A stretch of 64,000 nt of DNA, from assembly GCA_963851295.1 (NCBI GenBank), contig CAWKOS010000002.1, positions 558,001 through 622,000 of the forward strand. The letters are read 5' to 3'. The stretch is from JAOPZW01 sp963851295. GTDB taxonomy: Bacteria; Actinomycetota; Thermoleophilia; Solirubrobacterales; Solirubrobacteraceae. The notes under the pieces were generated by a model. The model saw only the letters and a list, made by a program, of their open reading frames with translations, had not been told where the DNA came from and ran no database searches. Shown here one piece after another: positions 1-8,429 of the stretch. The position numbers were made by a program, and so were the translations under genes. The first letter of the stretch is position 1. Every line of letters starts with the position of its first letter.

Positions 1-90
1 ACGTTCGACAGCGCGCCCGGGCCGCTGATCGCCAACGAGGACTTCCCGGGCAAGCTGACCTCCGACCACAAGGAGGCGGCGCACGCCTGA
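1..90 (+). CDS. C-terminal end of an unidentified protein (partial)
   Basis: An open frame enters from the left edge and stops with TGA at 88-90, giving the last 29 residues of a protein that ends KEAAHA. Nothing in this tail identifies a family. It runs in the same direction as the SDR and 2-oxoacid dehydrogenase genes that follow within 20 bases, so it is probably an earlier gene of the same operon. Confidence 0.6.
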   Translation, partial: TFDSAPGPLIANEDFPGKLTSDHKEAAHA

Positions 91-106
91 CGGACTCGCC
101 GGCCGG

Positions 107-856
107 GTGGCGATCGTCACCGGCTCCTCCTCGGGCATCGGGCGGGCCGTGGCCGAGGAGCTTCACGCGCGCGGGATGCGCGTGGTGGTCACCTCGCGCT
201 CGCGCGAGCGCGCGGAGGCGACGGCGGCCGCGCTGGGCGGCGACGCGCTCGGCCTCGAGGCGGAGCTCCTGGACCCCGATGCGCCGGACGCCCTCGTGGC
301 GCGCACGCTCGAGGCGTGCGGGCGCCTCGACGTGCTCGTCAACAACGCCGGCGCCGGCCAGGTCGCCGACTCCGAGACCCTCTCGCTCGCCGACTGGCAG
401 CGGATCATCGACCTCGACCTGACCGCGCCGTTTCGCTGCGCGCAGGCCGCGGCGCGGCCGATGCTCGCCGCCGGCCGCGGGGTCATCGTCAACATCTCGT
501 CGCTCACGGGCCACATCGGGCTCGCGCGGCGGGCGGCGTACACCGCGGCCAAGCACGGGGTCGAGGGGCTCACCAAGACGCTCGCGGTCGAGTGGGCGCG
601 CCGCGGCGTGCGGGTGATGGCGGTGTCGCCCGCCTACGTCGCGACCGAGCTGCTGGCGGGGACCTCGAAGGCCGGCGGCTTCACGCTCGACGAGGTCGCC
701 GGGCGCACGCCGATGCGCAGGCTCGCCGAGCCGGCCGAGGTCGCGCGCGTCGTCGCCTTCCTCGCCTCCGACGACGCCTCGTTCATGACCGGGTCCAGCG
801 TGCGCGTCGACGGCGGGTGGCTCGCCGACGGGGGATGGGAGCATGGTCTTCGATGA
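107..856 (+). CDS. SDR family NAD(P)-dependent oxidoreductase
   Basis: Classical short-chain dehydrogenase/reductase of about 249 residues. Visible marks are the cofactor glycine motif TGSSSGIG at about residues 5-12, NNAG at about 80, a catalytic serine, the YTAAK (YxxxK) pair and a C-terminal GGW tail. It should oxidise or reduce an alcohol/ketone with NAD(P); the substrate cannot be read. Its stop overlaps the E1 alpha start (ATGA at 853-856), so it is co-transcribed with the 2-oxoacid dehydrogenase genes. A role such as acetoin or hydroxyacyl metabolism feeding that complex is inference. The start is odd: GTG 107 cuts directly into the first beta strand, while a good AGGAGG at 71-76 points to ACG at 83 in the same frame, which would restore the usual LAGRVAIVTG N-terminus. 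Confidence 0.9.
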   Translation: MAIVTGSSSGIGRAVAEELHARGMRVVVTSRSRERAEATAAALGGDALGLEAELLDPDAPDALVARTLEACGRLDVLVNNAGAGQVADSETLSLADWQRIIDLDLTAPFRCAQAAARPMLAAGRGVIVNISSLTGHIGLARRAAYTAAKHGVEGLTKTLAVEWARRGVRVMAVSPAYVATELLAGTSKAGGFTLDEVAGRTPMRRLAEPAEVARVVAFLASDDASFMTGSSVRVDGGWLADGGWEHGLR

Positions 857-1923
857 GCACCGCGCCGACCGTCGCCTCGCCCGAGCCGCTGCGCCTGCTG
901 GCGCCCGACGGGACGCTGGTCGAGGGCCACGAGCCCGCGCTCGCCGGCGACGAGCTGCTGGGCGCCTGGCGCGCGATGCTGCGCTCGCGCACGGCCGACG
1001 AGCGCTGCTTCTCGCTGCAGCGCCAGGGGCGCCTGGGGACGTTCTCGCCCATCAACGGCGAGGAGGCGGCCGTCATCGGCTCGGCCTGGACGCTGGACCC
1101 GGCCCGCGACTGGGTCGTGCCCCAGTACCGCGAGCTGCCCGCGATGCTGCGCCAGGGCTACCGGCTGGCGCAGGCGCTGAGCTACTACCGCGGCGACCCG
1201 GGCGGCAGCAGGATCGACGACGGCGTCCACGTGCTGCCCTACCAGATCTCGCTCGCGGCCCAGATCCCGCACGCCGTCGGGCTGGCCTGGGGGCTGCGCC
1301 ATCAGGGCAGCGACGCGGTCGTGATGACCTACTTCGGCGACGGCGCCTCCTCGGAGGGCGACGCCCATGAGGCGCTGAACCTCGCCGGCGTGCGACGCGC
1401 CCCGGTCGTCTTCGTGCTCAAGAACAACGGCTGGGCGATCTCCACGCCGGTGCGCAGGCAGACCGCCACCGCGAGCTTCGCGGCGCGCGCCGCCGGCTAC
1501 GGGATCGCCGGCGAGCTGGTCGACGGCAACGACCTCTTCGCGATGCACGACGCCTGCGCGCGCGCCGTCGCGCGGGCGCGGGCGGGGGAGGGGCCGACGC
1601 TCATCGAGGCGCGGACGTACCGCATGGGTCCCCACAACACCTCCGACGATCCCACGCGCTACGTCGATCCGGTCGAGCTCGAGGAGCGCCGGGCGCTGGA
1701 CCCGGTCGCGCGCGTGCGGCGCTACCTGACCGCGGAGGGGCTCGTCGACGAGGGCTCCGAGGAGCGGCTCCTCGCCGAGCTGCGCGCCGAGTTCGACGCC
1801 GCCTTCGCCGAGGTCGAGGCCGCGCCGGCGCCGGGCTCGGCGGCGCTCTTCGACCACGTCTACGAGCGCCCGCCGCCGCGGCTGGAGCGCCAGCGCGCCG
1901 ACGCGGCGGGGGACGGCGGCTGA
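853..1923 (+). CDS. 2-oxoacid dehydrogenase E1 component, alpha subunit
   Basis: Thiamine-diphosphate-dependent E1 alpha (356 aa) of a pyruvate/branched-chain/acetoin-type dehydrogenase. It decarboxylates a 2-oxoacid and passes the acyl group to the E2 lipoyl arm as an alpha2beta2 enzyme with the next gene. The ThDP-binding motif is clear: GDG at about residues 162-164 and NN at about 191-192. The N-terminal half has the LQRQGRLG stretch usual in E1 alpha of Gram-positive bacteria. The start ATG overlaps the SDR stop and the stop TGA overlaps the E1 beta ATG at 1923. Substrate choice (pyruvate, branched-chain 2-oxoacids or acetoin) is not decidable from sequence. Confidence 0.95.
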   Translation: MSTAPTVASPEPLRLLAPDGTLVEGHEPALAGDELLGAWRAMLRSRTADERCFSLQRQGRLGTFSPINGEEAAVIGSAWTLDPARDWVVPQYRELPAMLRQGYRLAQALSYYRGDPGGSRIDDGVHVLPYQISLAAQIPHAVGLAWGLRHQGSDAVVMTYFGDGASSEGDAHEALNLAGVRRAPVVFVLKNNGWAISTPVRRQTATASFAARAAGYGIAGELVDGNDLFAMHDACARAVARARAGEGPTLIEARTYRMGPHNTSDDPTRYVDPVELEERRALDPVARVRRYLTAEGLVDEGSEERLLAELRAEFDAAFAEVEAAPAPGSAALFDHVYERPPPRLERQRADAAGDGG

Positions 1924-2900
1924 TGGCGGTCATGACGATGGTCGAGGCGATCCGCTCCGCGCTCGGCGACGCGTTGGAGCGCGACGAGCGCGTCGTCGTC
2001 CTCGGTCAGGACGTCGGGGTCAACGGCGGCGTCTTCCGCGCCACCGAGGGCCTGCAGGAGCGCTTCGGCGAGGAGCGGGTGGTCGACATGCCGCTGGCCG
2101 AGGCGGTCATCGTCGGCTCGGCCGTGGGGCTGGCGTGCAGCGGCCTCGTCCCGATCCCGGAGCTGCAGTTCCTCGGGTTCGGCAGCCAGGCCTTCCACCA
2201 GATCGAGGGCCAGGTCGCGCGCTACCGCTTCCGCTCGCAGGGCGCCTATCCGATGCCGATGGTCATCCGCGCGCCGTTCGGCGGCAACGTCCGCACGCCC
2301 GAGCTTCACTCCGACGCCCACGAGGCCAAGTACGTCAACTCGCCGGGGATCAAGGTCGTGATGCCGGCCACCGCGTACGACGCCAAGGGCCTGCTGGCCG
2401 AGGCGATCCGCGACCCCGACCCGGTCCTCTTCTGCGAGCCGCTGCGCGGCTACCGGCTCATCAAGGACGAGGTCCCCGACGAGGACTACACCGTCCCGCT
2501 CGGCCGCGCGCGGATGGTCCGCCCGGGGAGCGACCTCGTGATCGTCGCCTACAGCGCCGCCGTCGTGATCGCCGAGCGCGCGGCCGAGCGCGCCGCCGAG
2601 GAGGGCTACTCGGTCGGCGTCCTGGACCTGCGCAGCCTCGTGCCGCTCGACGTCGACGCGCTGCGCGAGGCGGTCGCCGCGTGCGGGCGGGCCGTCGTGC
2701 TCCACGAGGGCTCGCTGAGCGCCGGCTTCGGGGCCGAGCTCGTGGCGACGATCCAGGAGGAGGCGTTCTGGTCGCTGCACGCGCCGATCGGCCGCGTCGC
2801 CGCGTATGACACGCCGTATCCGCCGGGCACCGTCGAGGACCTCTACGTCCCGTCGGTCGAGCGCGTCGTCGCCGCCGTGCGCGCGGCGCTGGAGGCGTGA
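1923..2900 (+). CDS. 2-oxoacid dehydrogenase E1 component, beta subunit
   Basis: Transketolase-like beta subunit (325 aa), the partner of the preceding E1 alpha. It starts with the family's MTMVEAIRSAL helix, has the GxDVGxxGG loop near residue 30, the conserved APFGG and HSDAHEA segments that face the active site, and the C-terminal transketolase domain with LDLRSLVPLD. Length is normal for the family. The gene overlaps its neighbours by a few bases on both sides (TGATG at 1921-1925; GTGA at 2897-2900), which implies translational coupling and equal subunit amounts. Confidence 0.95.
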   Translation: MAVMTMVEAIRSALGDALERDERVVVLGQDVGVNGGVFRATEGLQERFGEERVVDMPLAEAVIVGSAVGLACSGLVPIPELQFLGFGSQAFHQIEGQVARYRFRSQGAYPMPMVIRAPFGGNVRTPELHSDAHEAKYVNSPGIKVVMPATAYDAKGLLAEAIRDPDPVLFCEPLRGYRLIKDEVPDEDYTVPLGRARMVRPGSDLVIVAYSAAVVIAERAAERAAEEGYSVGVLDLRSLVPLDVDALREAVAACGRAVVLHEGSLSAGFGAELVATIQEEAFWSLHAPIGRVAAYDTPYPPGTVEDLYVPSVERVVAAVRAALEA

Positions 2901-4120
2901 GCGTGGCGGCGCTCGAGTTCCGGCTGCCCGACGTGGGCGAGGGCATCGCCACCGCCGAGATCATCGCGTGGCAGGTCGCCGAGGGCGACCGGGTCGCCGA
3001 GCACCAGGACCTCGTCGAGATCCAGACCGACAAGGCCACGGTGGTGATCCCGTGCCCGGCCGCGGGCGTCGTGACGCGGCTGTGCGGCGCGCCGGGCGAG
3101 ACCGTCGACGTGGGGGCCGTGCTCGCGGTATTCGAGGCGGATGGAGCCGCGGCCTTCGACGGGGCCGGCGCCTCCCACGGGGACGCCGCTGCGGCCGCAC
3201 CGGCCCGCGCCGCGCCGCCGCTCGCCGCGCCGACCACGCGCCGACTCGCCCGCGAGCTCGGCGTCGCCCTCGAGGACGTCGCCGGCAGCGGCCCACTGGG
3301 GCGGATCCTGCGCGAGGACGTCGAGCGCGCCGCGGCGCGTCCCGCCCCCGCCGCTGCGCCCGCTCGGCCCGCCCCCGCCGCTGCCCCCGGCCCGCCCGCT
3401 TCGCCCGGCGAGGTCATCCCCCTCCGCGGCGTCCGCCGGGCCATCGCGCACAACCTCACGCGCGCGTGGCGGGAGGTCCCGCGCATCATCGACTACCGCG
3501 AGGTCGACGCGACCGCACTCGTGCGCGCCCGCGACGGCCTGCGCCGCCGCGCCACCCAGCGCGGCGACGAGGCCCTCGCCAAGGCGCTCACGCCGACGCC
3601 GTTCGCCGTCCGCGCCGTCGTCCTCGCCGCGCGCGAGCACCCCTACGCCAACGCGTCGATCGACCTCGAGGCCGAGCAGATCACGCTCCACGGCCACTGC
3701 CACGTCGGGATCGCCGCCGCCGGGCCCGACGGCCTCACGGTGCCCGTGGTCCACGACGCCGACCGCCGCTCGCTGGCCGAGCTGGCGCTCGAGATCGTCG
3801 CCCTCGCCCAGGCCGCCCGCGACCGGCGCCTGTCGCCGGCGCAGCTGGCCGGCCCGACCATCACGGTCAACAACTTCGGCAGCCTCGGCACCTGGATGGG
3901 GACCCCGATCGTCCGCCCGCCCGAGGTCGTCAACGTCGGCCTCGGCGCCATCCGCGACCGCGTCGTGGCCGTCGACGGCGCGCCCGTCGTCCGCCCGACG
4001 CTCGTCCTCTCCGTGGCGGGCGACCACCGCGTCCTCGACGGCGACACGCTCGGCGCCTTCGTCGATCACGTCGCGAGCCTGCTCGAGGACCCGGTGCTGC
4101 TCTTCGAGGACCTGCGCTGA
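2897..4120 (+). CDS. Dihydrolipoamide acyltransferase (E2 component)
   Basis: E2 core of the complex (407 aa). Domains in order: an N-terminal lipoyl domain (about 5-78) with the lipoyl-lysine in TDKA near K46; an Ala/Pro linker; a peripheral subunit-binding domain (about 112-148) ending LREDVERA; a second Ala/Pro linker; and the acyltransferase domain with the catalytic HRVLDG motif near H377/D381. It moves the acyl group from E1 to CoA. The GTG start at 2897 overlaps the E1 beta stop; the next in-frame GTG codes residue 3, so the overlap start is preferred. One lipoyl domain only. Confidence 0.95.
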   Translation: MSVAALEFRLPDVGEGIATAEIIAWQVAEGDRVAEHQDLVEIQTDKATVVIPCPAAGVVTRLCGAPGETVDVGAVLAVFEADGAAAFDGAGASHGDAAAAAPARAAPPLAAPTTRRLARELGVALEDVAGSGPLGRILREDVERAAARPAPAAAPARPAPAAAPGPPASPGEVIPLRGVRRAIAHNLTRAWREVPRIIDYREVDATALVRARDGLRRRATQRGDEALAKALTPTPFAVRAVVLAAREHPYANASIDLEAEQITLHGHCHVGIAAAGPDGLTVPVVHDADRRSLAELALEIVALAQAARDRRLSPAQLAGPTITVNNFGSLGTWMGTPIVRPPEVVNVGLGAIRDRVVAVDGAPVVRPTLVLSVAGDHRVLDGDTLGAFVDHVASLLEDPVLLFEDLR

Positions 4121-5532
4121 TGGTCGTCGGCGAGCTCGCCGAGTCCGCCGACCTGCTCGTCATCGGCGGCGGACCCGGCGGCTACGCGGCGGCGATCCGG
4201 GCCGCCCAGCTCGGCCGCGAGGTCACGCTGGTCGAGCGCGCGGGCACCGACGGGCTGGGCGGCGTGTGCCTGCACGCCGGGTGCATCCCGAGCAAGGCGC
4301 TCATCGAGCTCGCGACCGCGCTGCACCGCACGCGCGAGCTCGAGCCCGCCGGGCTGCGCGTCGACGGCGCGACGGTCTCCCTCGAGCGCTTCCAGACGTG
4401 GCGGCGCGAGCTGTGCGCGGGCCTTGCGCGGGGCGTGGGCGACCTGCTCGCACGGGGCGGCGTGCGCGTCGTCCACGGCGAGGCGCGCTTCAACCGTCCC
4501 GATCGCGTCGCGGTGCGCACCCCCGAGGACCGCGCCGTCTTCCTCGAGTTCGAGCACGCGATCGTCGCCACCGGCTCGCGGCCGGCACGGCTCCCGGGCC
4601 TGCCCTTCGACGGGGAGCGCATCCTCGACTCGACCGGCGCGCTCGCGCTGACCGCCGTCCCCGAGAGCGTCGCCGTCGTGGGCGCGGGCTACATCGGGCT
4701 CGAGCTCGGCACCGCGCTGGCCAAGCTCGGAGCCCGAGTCACCGTGGTCGAGGCGCTCGAGCGCGTGCTCGCCGACGTGGACGCGAGCCTGGCGGCGCCC
4801 GTCCTGCGGCGCCTGCGCACGCTGGAAGTCGACGTCCGGCTGCGCACGATCGCGCAGCGCGCCGAGGACGGCGTCCTCGTGGTCGCCGGCCCCGACGGCG
4901 AGGAGCGCATCGACGCCGAGCTCGTCGTCGTCGCCGCCGGGCGCGTCCCCAACACCGACGACCTCGGGCTGGCCGCGGCCGGCATCGACGTCGGGCCCGA
5001 CGGGCTGATCGCGGTCGGCGCGGACATGCGCGCGACGGAGCGCATCGCGGCCGTCGGCGACGTCGTCGCCGGGCCGGCGCTGGCCCACAAGGCCACCGCC
5101 GAGGCCGCGGTCGCCGCCGAGGCGCTCAGCGGCGAGCCCGCGGCCTTTGACGCCCAGGCGGTGCCGATCGTGATCTTCACCGACCCCGAGATCGGGTCGG
5201 TCGGCCTGACCGAGGACCAGGCCCGCGACGCCGGCCTCGACGTCGCCGCGGCGAGCTTCCCGCTCGCCGCGTCAGGGCGCGCCGCGACGCTCGGGGCGCG
5301 CGACGGCTTCACCCGGATCGTCACCGACGTCGCCACCGACCGCGTCGTCGGCGTCCACATCGTGGGGCCGCACGCGAGCGAGCTCGTCGCCGGCGGCGCG
5401 CTGGCGATCGAGCTCATGGCCGCGCCCGGCGACATCGCGGCCACCATCCACCCGCACCCGACCATCAGCGAGGGCCTCCACGAGGCGGCCGCGCTGCTGC
5501 TCGGCCACCCGCTGCACGTCGGGCGCGCCTGA
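4120..5532 (+). CDS. lpdA: Dihydrolipoamide dehydrogenase (E3 component)
   Basis: FAD-dependent disulfide oxidoreductase (470 aa) that reoxidises the E2 lipoyl arm with NAD+. Visible: FAD motif GGGPGGYAA near residue 17, redox-active C50-x4-C55 in GGVCLHAGCIPSK, a second GxGxxG (GAGYIG) for NAD near 187, the GDV segment, and the C-terminal catalytic HPHPTISE near H444-H446. ATG overlaps the E2 stop (TGATG). It is the last gene of the operon and ends 7 bases from the convergent GntR gene. Confidence 0.96.
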   Translation: MVVGELAESADLLVIGGGPGGYAAAIRAAQLGREVTLVERAGTDGLGGVCLHAGCIPSKALIELATALHRTRELEPAGLRVDGATVSLERFQTWRRELCAGLARGVGDLLARGGVRVVHGEARFNRPDRVAVRTPEDRAVFLEFEHAIVATGSRPARLPGLPFDGERILDSTGALALTAVPESVAVVGAGYIGLELGTALAKLGARVTVVEALERVLADVDASLAAPVLRRLRTLEVDVRLRTIAQRAEDGVLVVAGPDGEERIDAELVVVAAGRVPNTDDLGLAAAGIDVGPDGLIAVGADMRATERIAAVGDVVAGPALAHKATAEAAVAAEALSGEPAAFDAQAVPIVIFTDPEIGSVGLTEDQARDAGLDVAAASFPLAASGRAATLGARDGFTRIVTDVATDRVVGVHIVGPHASELVAGGALAIELMAAPGDIAATIHPHPTISEGLHEAAALLLGHPLHVGRA

Positions 5533-5539
5533 CGCGCGG

Positions 5540-6250
5540 TCAGGCGGAGGGAAGCGGCGCGGCCTCCGGCTCGACGTCCGGCACGACCTCGGTGGCCTGC
5601 TCGGCCGCGCGCCGCTGCGCCTCGGCGTTGAGCAGCTCCACGAACCACTCCTGATGCTCGCGGCTCACCCGGCAGGCGAGCTCGACGTCGCCGGCGGCGA
5701 TCGCGTCGACGATCGGCTGATGGGACTCGGCCACGTCGGTCATGTCGAGCGAGAGGGTGACCATCGTGAGCGCCGTGTGGTCGGTGATGCTCAGGCTGCT
5801 CCAGACCGTGTGCAGCAGCTTGTTGTCGCTGGCCTCGACGATCAGGCGATGGAAGCGCTCGCTGTGCTCGACGACGCCGTGGACGTCGTCGCGCGCCGCG
5901 GCGTCGGCCATGCCGTCGACCTCGGCCTGCAGGGCCGAGACGTCGTGGCGCAGGCGCGGGGTCGCCATGCGCGCCGCGAACTCCTCGAGCGCCGCGCGGA
6001 CGTCGTAGAGCTCGAGCATGCCGCGCTGCCACGGATCTCGCACGTAGGTGCCGCGATGGGGCTCGCTGCGCACGAACCCGAGCATCTCGAGCTCGCGCAG
6101 GGCCTCGCGCACGGGACCCTGGCTCGTCCCGTACTCCTTGGCGATGTGCATCTCGATGAGGCGGTCGCCCGGCCCGTACTGCCCGTCGAGGATGGACTCC
6201 ACCAGCCCGTCCCTGACGTCGTGGCGCAGCGCCCGCCGCGGCTTCTTCAT
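5540..6250 (-). CDS. GntR family (FadR/FCD) transcriptional regulator
   Basis: A 236-residue regulator with an N-terminal winged helix (about 5-70; SQGPVREALRELEMLG is the typical recognition segment) and a helical FCD ligand domain (about 80-205, with RAALEEFAA and the HxxxH-type FHRLI region). Such proteins bind small carboxylic acids and usually repress nearby catabolic genes, so it may control the convergent 2-oxoacid dehydrogenase operon; that link is inference from position. ATG 6250 is chosen because the open frame upstream lacks conservation and contains the promoter region. An Ala/Pro/Glu tail follows the FCD domain. Confidence 0.9.
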   Translation of the reverse strand: MKKPRRALRHDVRDGLVESILDGQYGPGDRLIEMHIAKEYGTSQGPVREALRELEMLGFVRSEPHRGTYVRDPWQRGMLELYDVRAALEEFAARMATPRLRHDVSALQAEVDGMADAAARDDVHGVVEHSERFHRLIVEASDNKLLHTVWSSLSITDHTALTMVTLSLDMTDVAESHQPIVDAIAAGDVELACRVSREHQEWFVELLNAEAQRRAAEQATEVVPDVEPEAAPLPSA

Positions 6251-6275
6251 CGGCAAAAGGTACCTACCGCGGAGA

Positions 6276-6295
6276 CTCCAAGGCAGGTATTGGAG
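6276..6295. promoter_or_regulatory. Inverted repeat upstream of GntR gene (candidate operator)
   Basis: CTCCAA, 8 bases, then TTGGAG: perfect 6-base arms in the divergent region between the GntR start (6250) and the small gene at 6372. The palindrome AGGTACCT lies at 6258-6265 next to it. Position fits autoregulation by the GntR protein and control of the divergent gene. Confidence 0.4.
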
Positions 6296-6371
6296 AAATT
6301 GCCTGAACTTGTCGATTTCGCGGGTCCCCGTTCGTCTAGGGGCGACATCGGACCACGAAGGGAGAGCCCAG

Positions 6372-6782
6372 ATGCTTGGTGTCAGCACCTACGAGAAGCC
6401 CTACATCGACGCGTGCCGCGCCCGCACCGAGGCCCAGCTCGGCGCCTACCGCGCGCTCGCCAAGGCCGCGAAGAGCAAGGCCGCGGTCGAGGCCTTCGCC
6501 CCGACGTTCTTCAACAACGCCGTCCTCGCCCTCGACCACTGCTTCATGCACCGCCTGCGCACCAAGGAGGGCAAGGACGGCAACCCGCTCAACGAGGTCC
6601 GCGTGCTCTCCAACTCGCTGATGGAGAACGGCGGGCGCCTGGCCGCCGACAAGGCCATCAAGCTCAAGCCCGAGAGCTCGGTCCTCGGCCTCGAGGTCGG
6701 CGACGAGATCGCGCTGGGCGAGGACGACTTCGCACGGCTCTCCGAGGCGTTCTACGCCGAGATCGAGACGAAGTTCACCTAG
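6372..6782 (+). CDS. Conserved hypothetical protein, 136 aa
   Basis: I do not recognise the family. The protein is soluble, mostly alpha-helical and well coded, with a conserved-looking centre (FFNNAVLALDHCFMHR, then LMENGG) and an acidic C-terminus. There is no signal peptide or membrane segment. It is divergent from the GntR regulator across a region with palindromes, so it may belong to that regulon. Its TAG stop overlaps the stop of the convergent flavin monooxygenase by three bases. A role in a ligand- or cofactor-binding process is possible but not supported. Confidence 0.75.
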   Translation: MLGVSTYEKPYIDACRARTEAQLGAYRALAKAAKSKAAVEAFAPTFFNNAVLALDHCFMHRLRTKEGKDGNPLNEVRVLSNSLMENGGRLAADKAIKLKPESSVLGLEVGDEIALGEDDFARLSEAFYAEIETKFT

Positions 6783-8359
6783 ACCGCCGCCGCCGCGGGC
6801 GCGCTGTCGAACGCGAGCGCCGTCGCCAGCGCGCGGGCGATCGCGTCGCGCCCTGCCGGCTCGCGCGAGCGCCAGGCGACCGCGCCGTCGGGGCGCACGA
6901 GCACCGCGCCGCCCGGCGCGAGGCCGTAGGCGTCGGCGAAGCCGTCGGCGTCGATCACGTGCGCGACGGCTCCGATCGGCGCCCAGTCGTCGGCGCCGTC
7001 GCCGGCCGCGCGCAGCACGACGAAGGCCGAGCCGAAGAGGTCGAGGGTCGAGCTGCCGTCGCCGAGCACGACGTGCGGCGCGCGGGTGCCGGGCCGGCCG
7101 CCGAGCTCGGCGGCGGGCAGGTGCTGGACGCCGTCGTCCGCGCCGTCGGGCACGATCGCCGGCGAGCGCATGACGAGCCCGATCTCGAGCTCGATGTCGG
7201 GGACCGGCGGCTGCGCGCCCTCGGTCCCGCGCTCGGGCACGACGCGCGTCGCGTAGCGGGTGTAGGCCTGCTCGACCATGAGCCGGCACAGCGGCAGGCG
7301 CTCGGCCTCATAGGTGTCCAGGAGCGCCGGCGCCGCGTCGCCCTTGACGACCGCGGCCAGCTTCCAGGCGAGGTTGTGGGCGTCCTGGATGCCCGTGTTG
7401 CCGCCGAAGCCGCCGTTGGGCGGCACGACGTGGGCGGCGTCGCCCGCCAGGAACACGCGCCCGTCGCGCAGGCGCTCGGCGCACGTCGCCTCGGCCCGCC
7501 AGTTGGCGACGTCGACGATCTCCATCGGCAGGTCGGCGCCGATCGCCGTGCGCAGGAAGTCCCGCGCGCGCTCCTCGGTGAGCCCCGACTGGACGTCGAT
7601 GGCCGAGTCCTGGGTGACGTCCTCGCCCACCGTGTTGATGACCAGGAAGCCCTTGCCGCCCGTGCGGTCGAGGCGGAAGAAGCCCCGCAGCTGCGGGTTG
7701 TGGACGTAGATGACGCCCTGGTTGCGGTCGCGCAGGAGCTCGGAGCAGTCGGCGCGGAAGTAGATGGTGATGCTCCGCGAGAGCTCGTGATGGCCGTGCA
7801 TCGCGATGCCCAGCCTGGCCCGCATCGGGCTGCGGTTGCCGTCGGCGGCGACGACGTAGCGCGCCCGGATCGTGCGCTCCTCGCCGGAGTCGAGGTCGCG
7901 CGTGACGACGGTCACGCCGTCGGCATCCTGCTCGAGCGCGACGGCCTCGGTGCGGTTGAGGAGCGTCGCCCCGAGCTCGAGCGCGCGCTCGCGCACGAGC
8001 GGCTCGAGGGCGTCCTGGTCGATGAAGACGCGGACCGTGGGGCTGTGGCCCTCGACGCCCTCGTTGAGGTCCTTGACGTAAACGCCGAGCTCACGGCCGG
8101 CGAGCGACTCGACGGCGACGATGCCGCCGGTCGCGCTGTAGGTCTCAAGCGACTTCGCGCGCACCCGCTCCTCGAGGCCGAGCTGGCGCATCAGCTCGAT
8201 CGTGCGCAGCTGGAAGTGCCCGGCGCGCGGATGGATGGCCGTCCCGGCATGGCGCTCGACCGAGAGGGCCTGCACGCCGTGGTGGCCGAGCAGCATCGCA
8301 GTCGTCAGCCCCACGAGGCTGCCGCCGACGATGAGGACGGGTACTTCCTCGTCAGACAT
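6779..8359 (-). CDS. FAD-dependent aromatic hydroxylase (group A flavoprotein monooxygenase)
   Basis: A 526-residue single-component flavin hydroxylase of the phenol/polyketide hydroxylase type. It uses NAD(P)H and O2 to hydroxylate an aromatic ring. Motifs: Rossmann GGSLVGL near residue 12, the DG motif ADGNRSP near 172-178, and GDAAH at 306-310 for the FAD ribityl. A C-terminal thioredoxin-like extension (from about 380) is the usual arrangement in the polyketide/phenol group. It is divergent from a LysR regulator 70 bases away, a classic catabolic regulator-enzyme layout. The substrate is unknown. Confidence 0.92.
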   Translation of the reverse strand: MSDEEVPVLIVGGSLVGLTTAMLLGHHGVQALSVERHAGTAIHPRAGHFQLRTIELMRQLGLEERVRAKSLETYSATGGIVAVESLAGRELGVYVKDLNEGVEGHSPTVRVFIDQDALEPLVRERALELGATLLNRTEAVALEQDADGVTVVTRDLDSGEERTIRARYVVAADGNRSPMRARLGIAMHGHHELSRSITIYFRADCSELLRDRNQGVIYVHNPQLRGFFRLDRTGGKGFLVINTVGEDVTQDSAIDVQSGLTEERARDFLRTAIGADLPMEIVDVANWRAEATCAERLRDGRVFLAGDAAHVVPPNGGFGGNTGIQDAHNLAWKLAAVVKGDAAPALLDTYEAERLPLCRLMVEQAYTRYATRVVPERGTEGAQPPVPDIELEIGLVMRSPAIVPDGADDGVQHLPAAELGGRPGTRAPHVVLGDGSSTLDLFGSAFVVLRAAGDGADDWAPIGAVAHVIDADGFADAYGLAPGGAVLVRPDGAVAWRSREPAGRDAIARALATALAFDSAPAAAAV

Positions 8360-8396
8360 GGCGCGAAGCTAGACGGCCCTGCCACTATGTGCCAAC

Positions 8397-8421
8397 TGAA
8401 TCTCATGATGGACGGGATTCA
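8397..8421. promoter_or_regulatory. Inverted repeat between FMO and LysR genes (candidate LysR box)
   Basis: TGAATC, 13 bases, GATTCA: perfect 6-base arms in the 70-base divergent region, 9 bases before the LysR start. Size and place suit a LysR tetramer recognition site (T-N11-A type boxes lie inside). Confidence 0.45.
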
Positions 8422-8429
8422 CGACAGCA

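Noticed and set aside
316..852. Long open frame running into the E1 alpha gene from upstream
   Set aside because: Its first part is Arg/Ala-rich and lies over the well-supported SDR gene in another frame; the real E1 alpha start is ATG 853.
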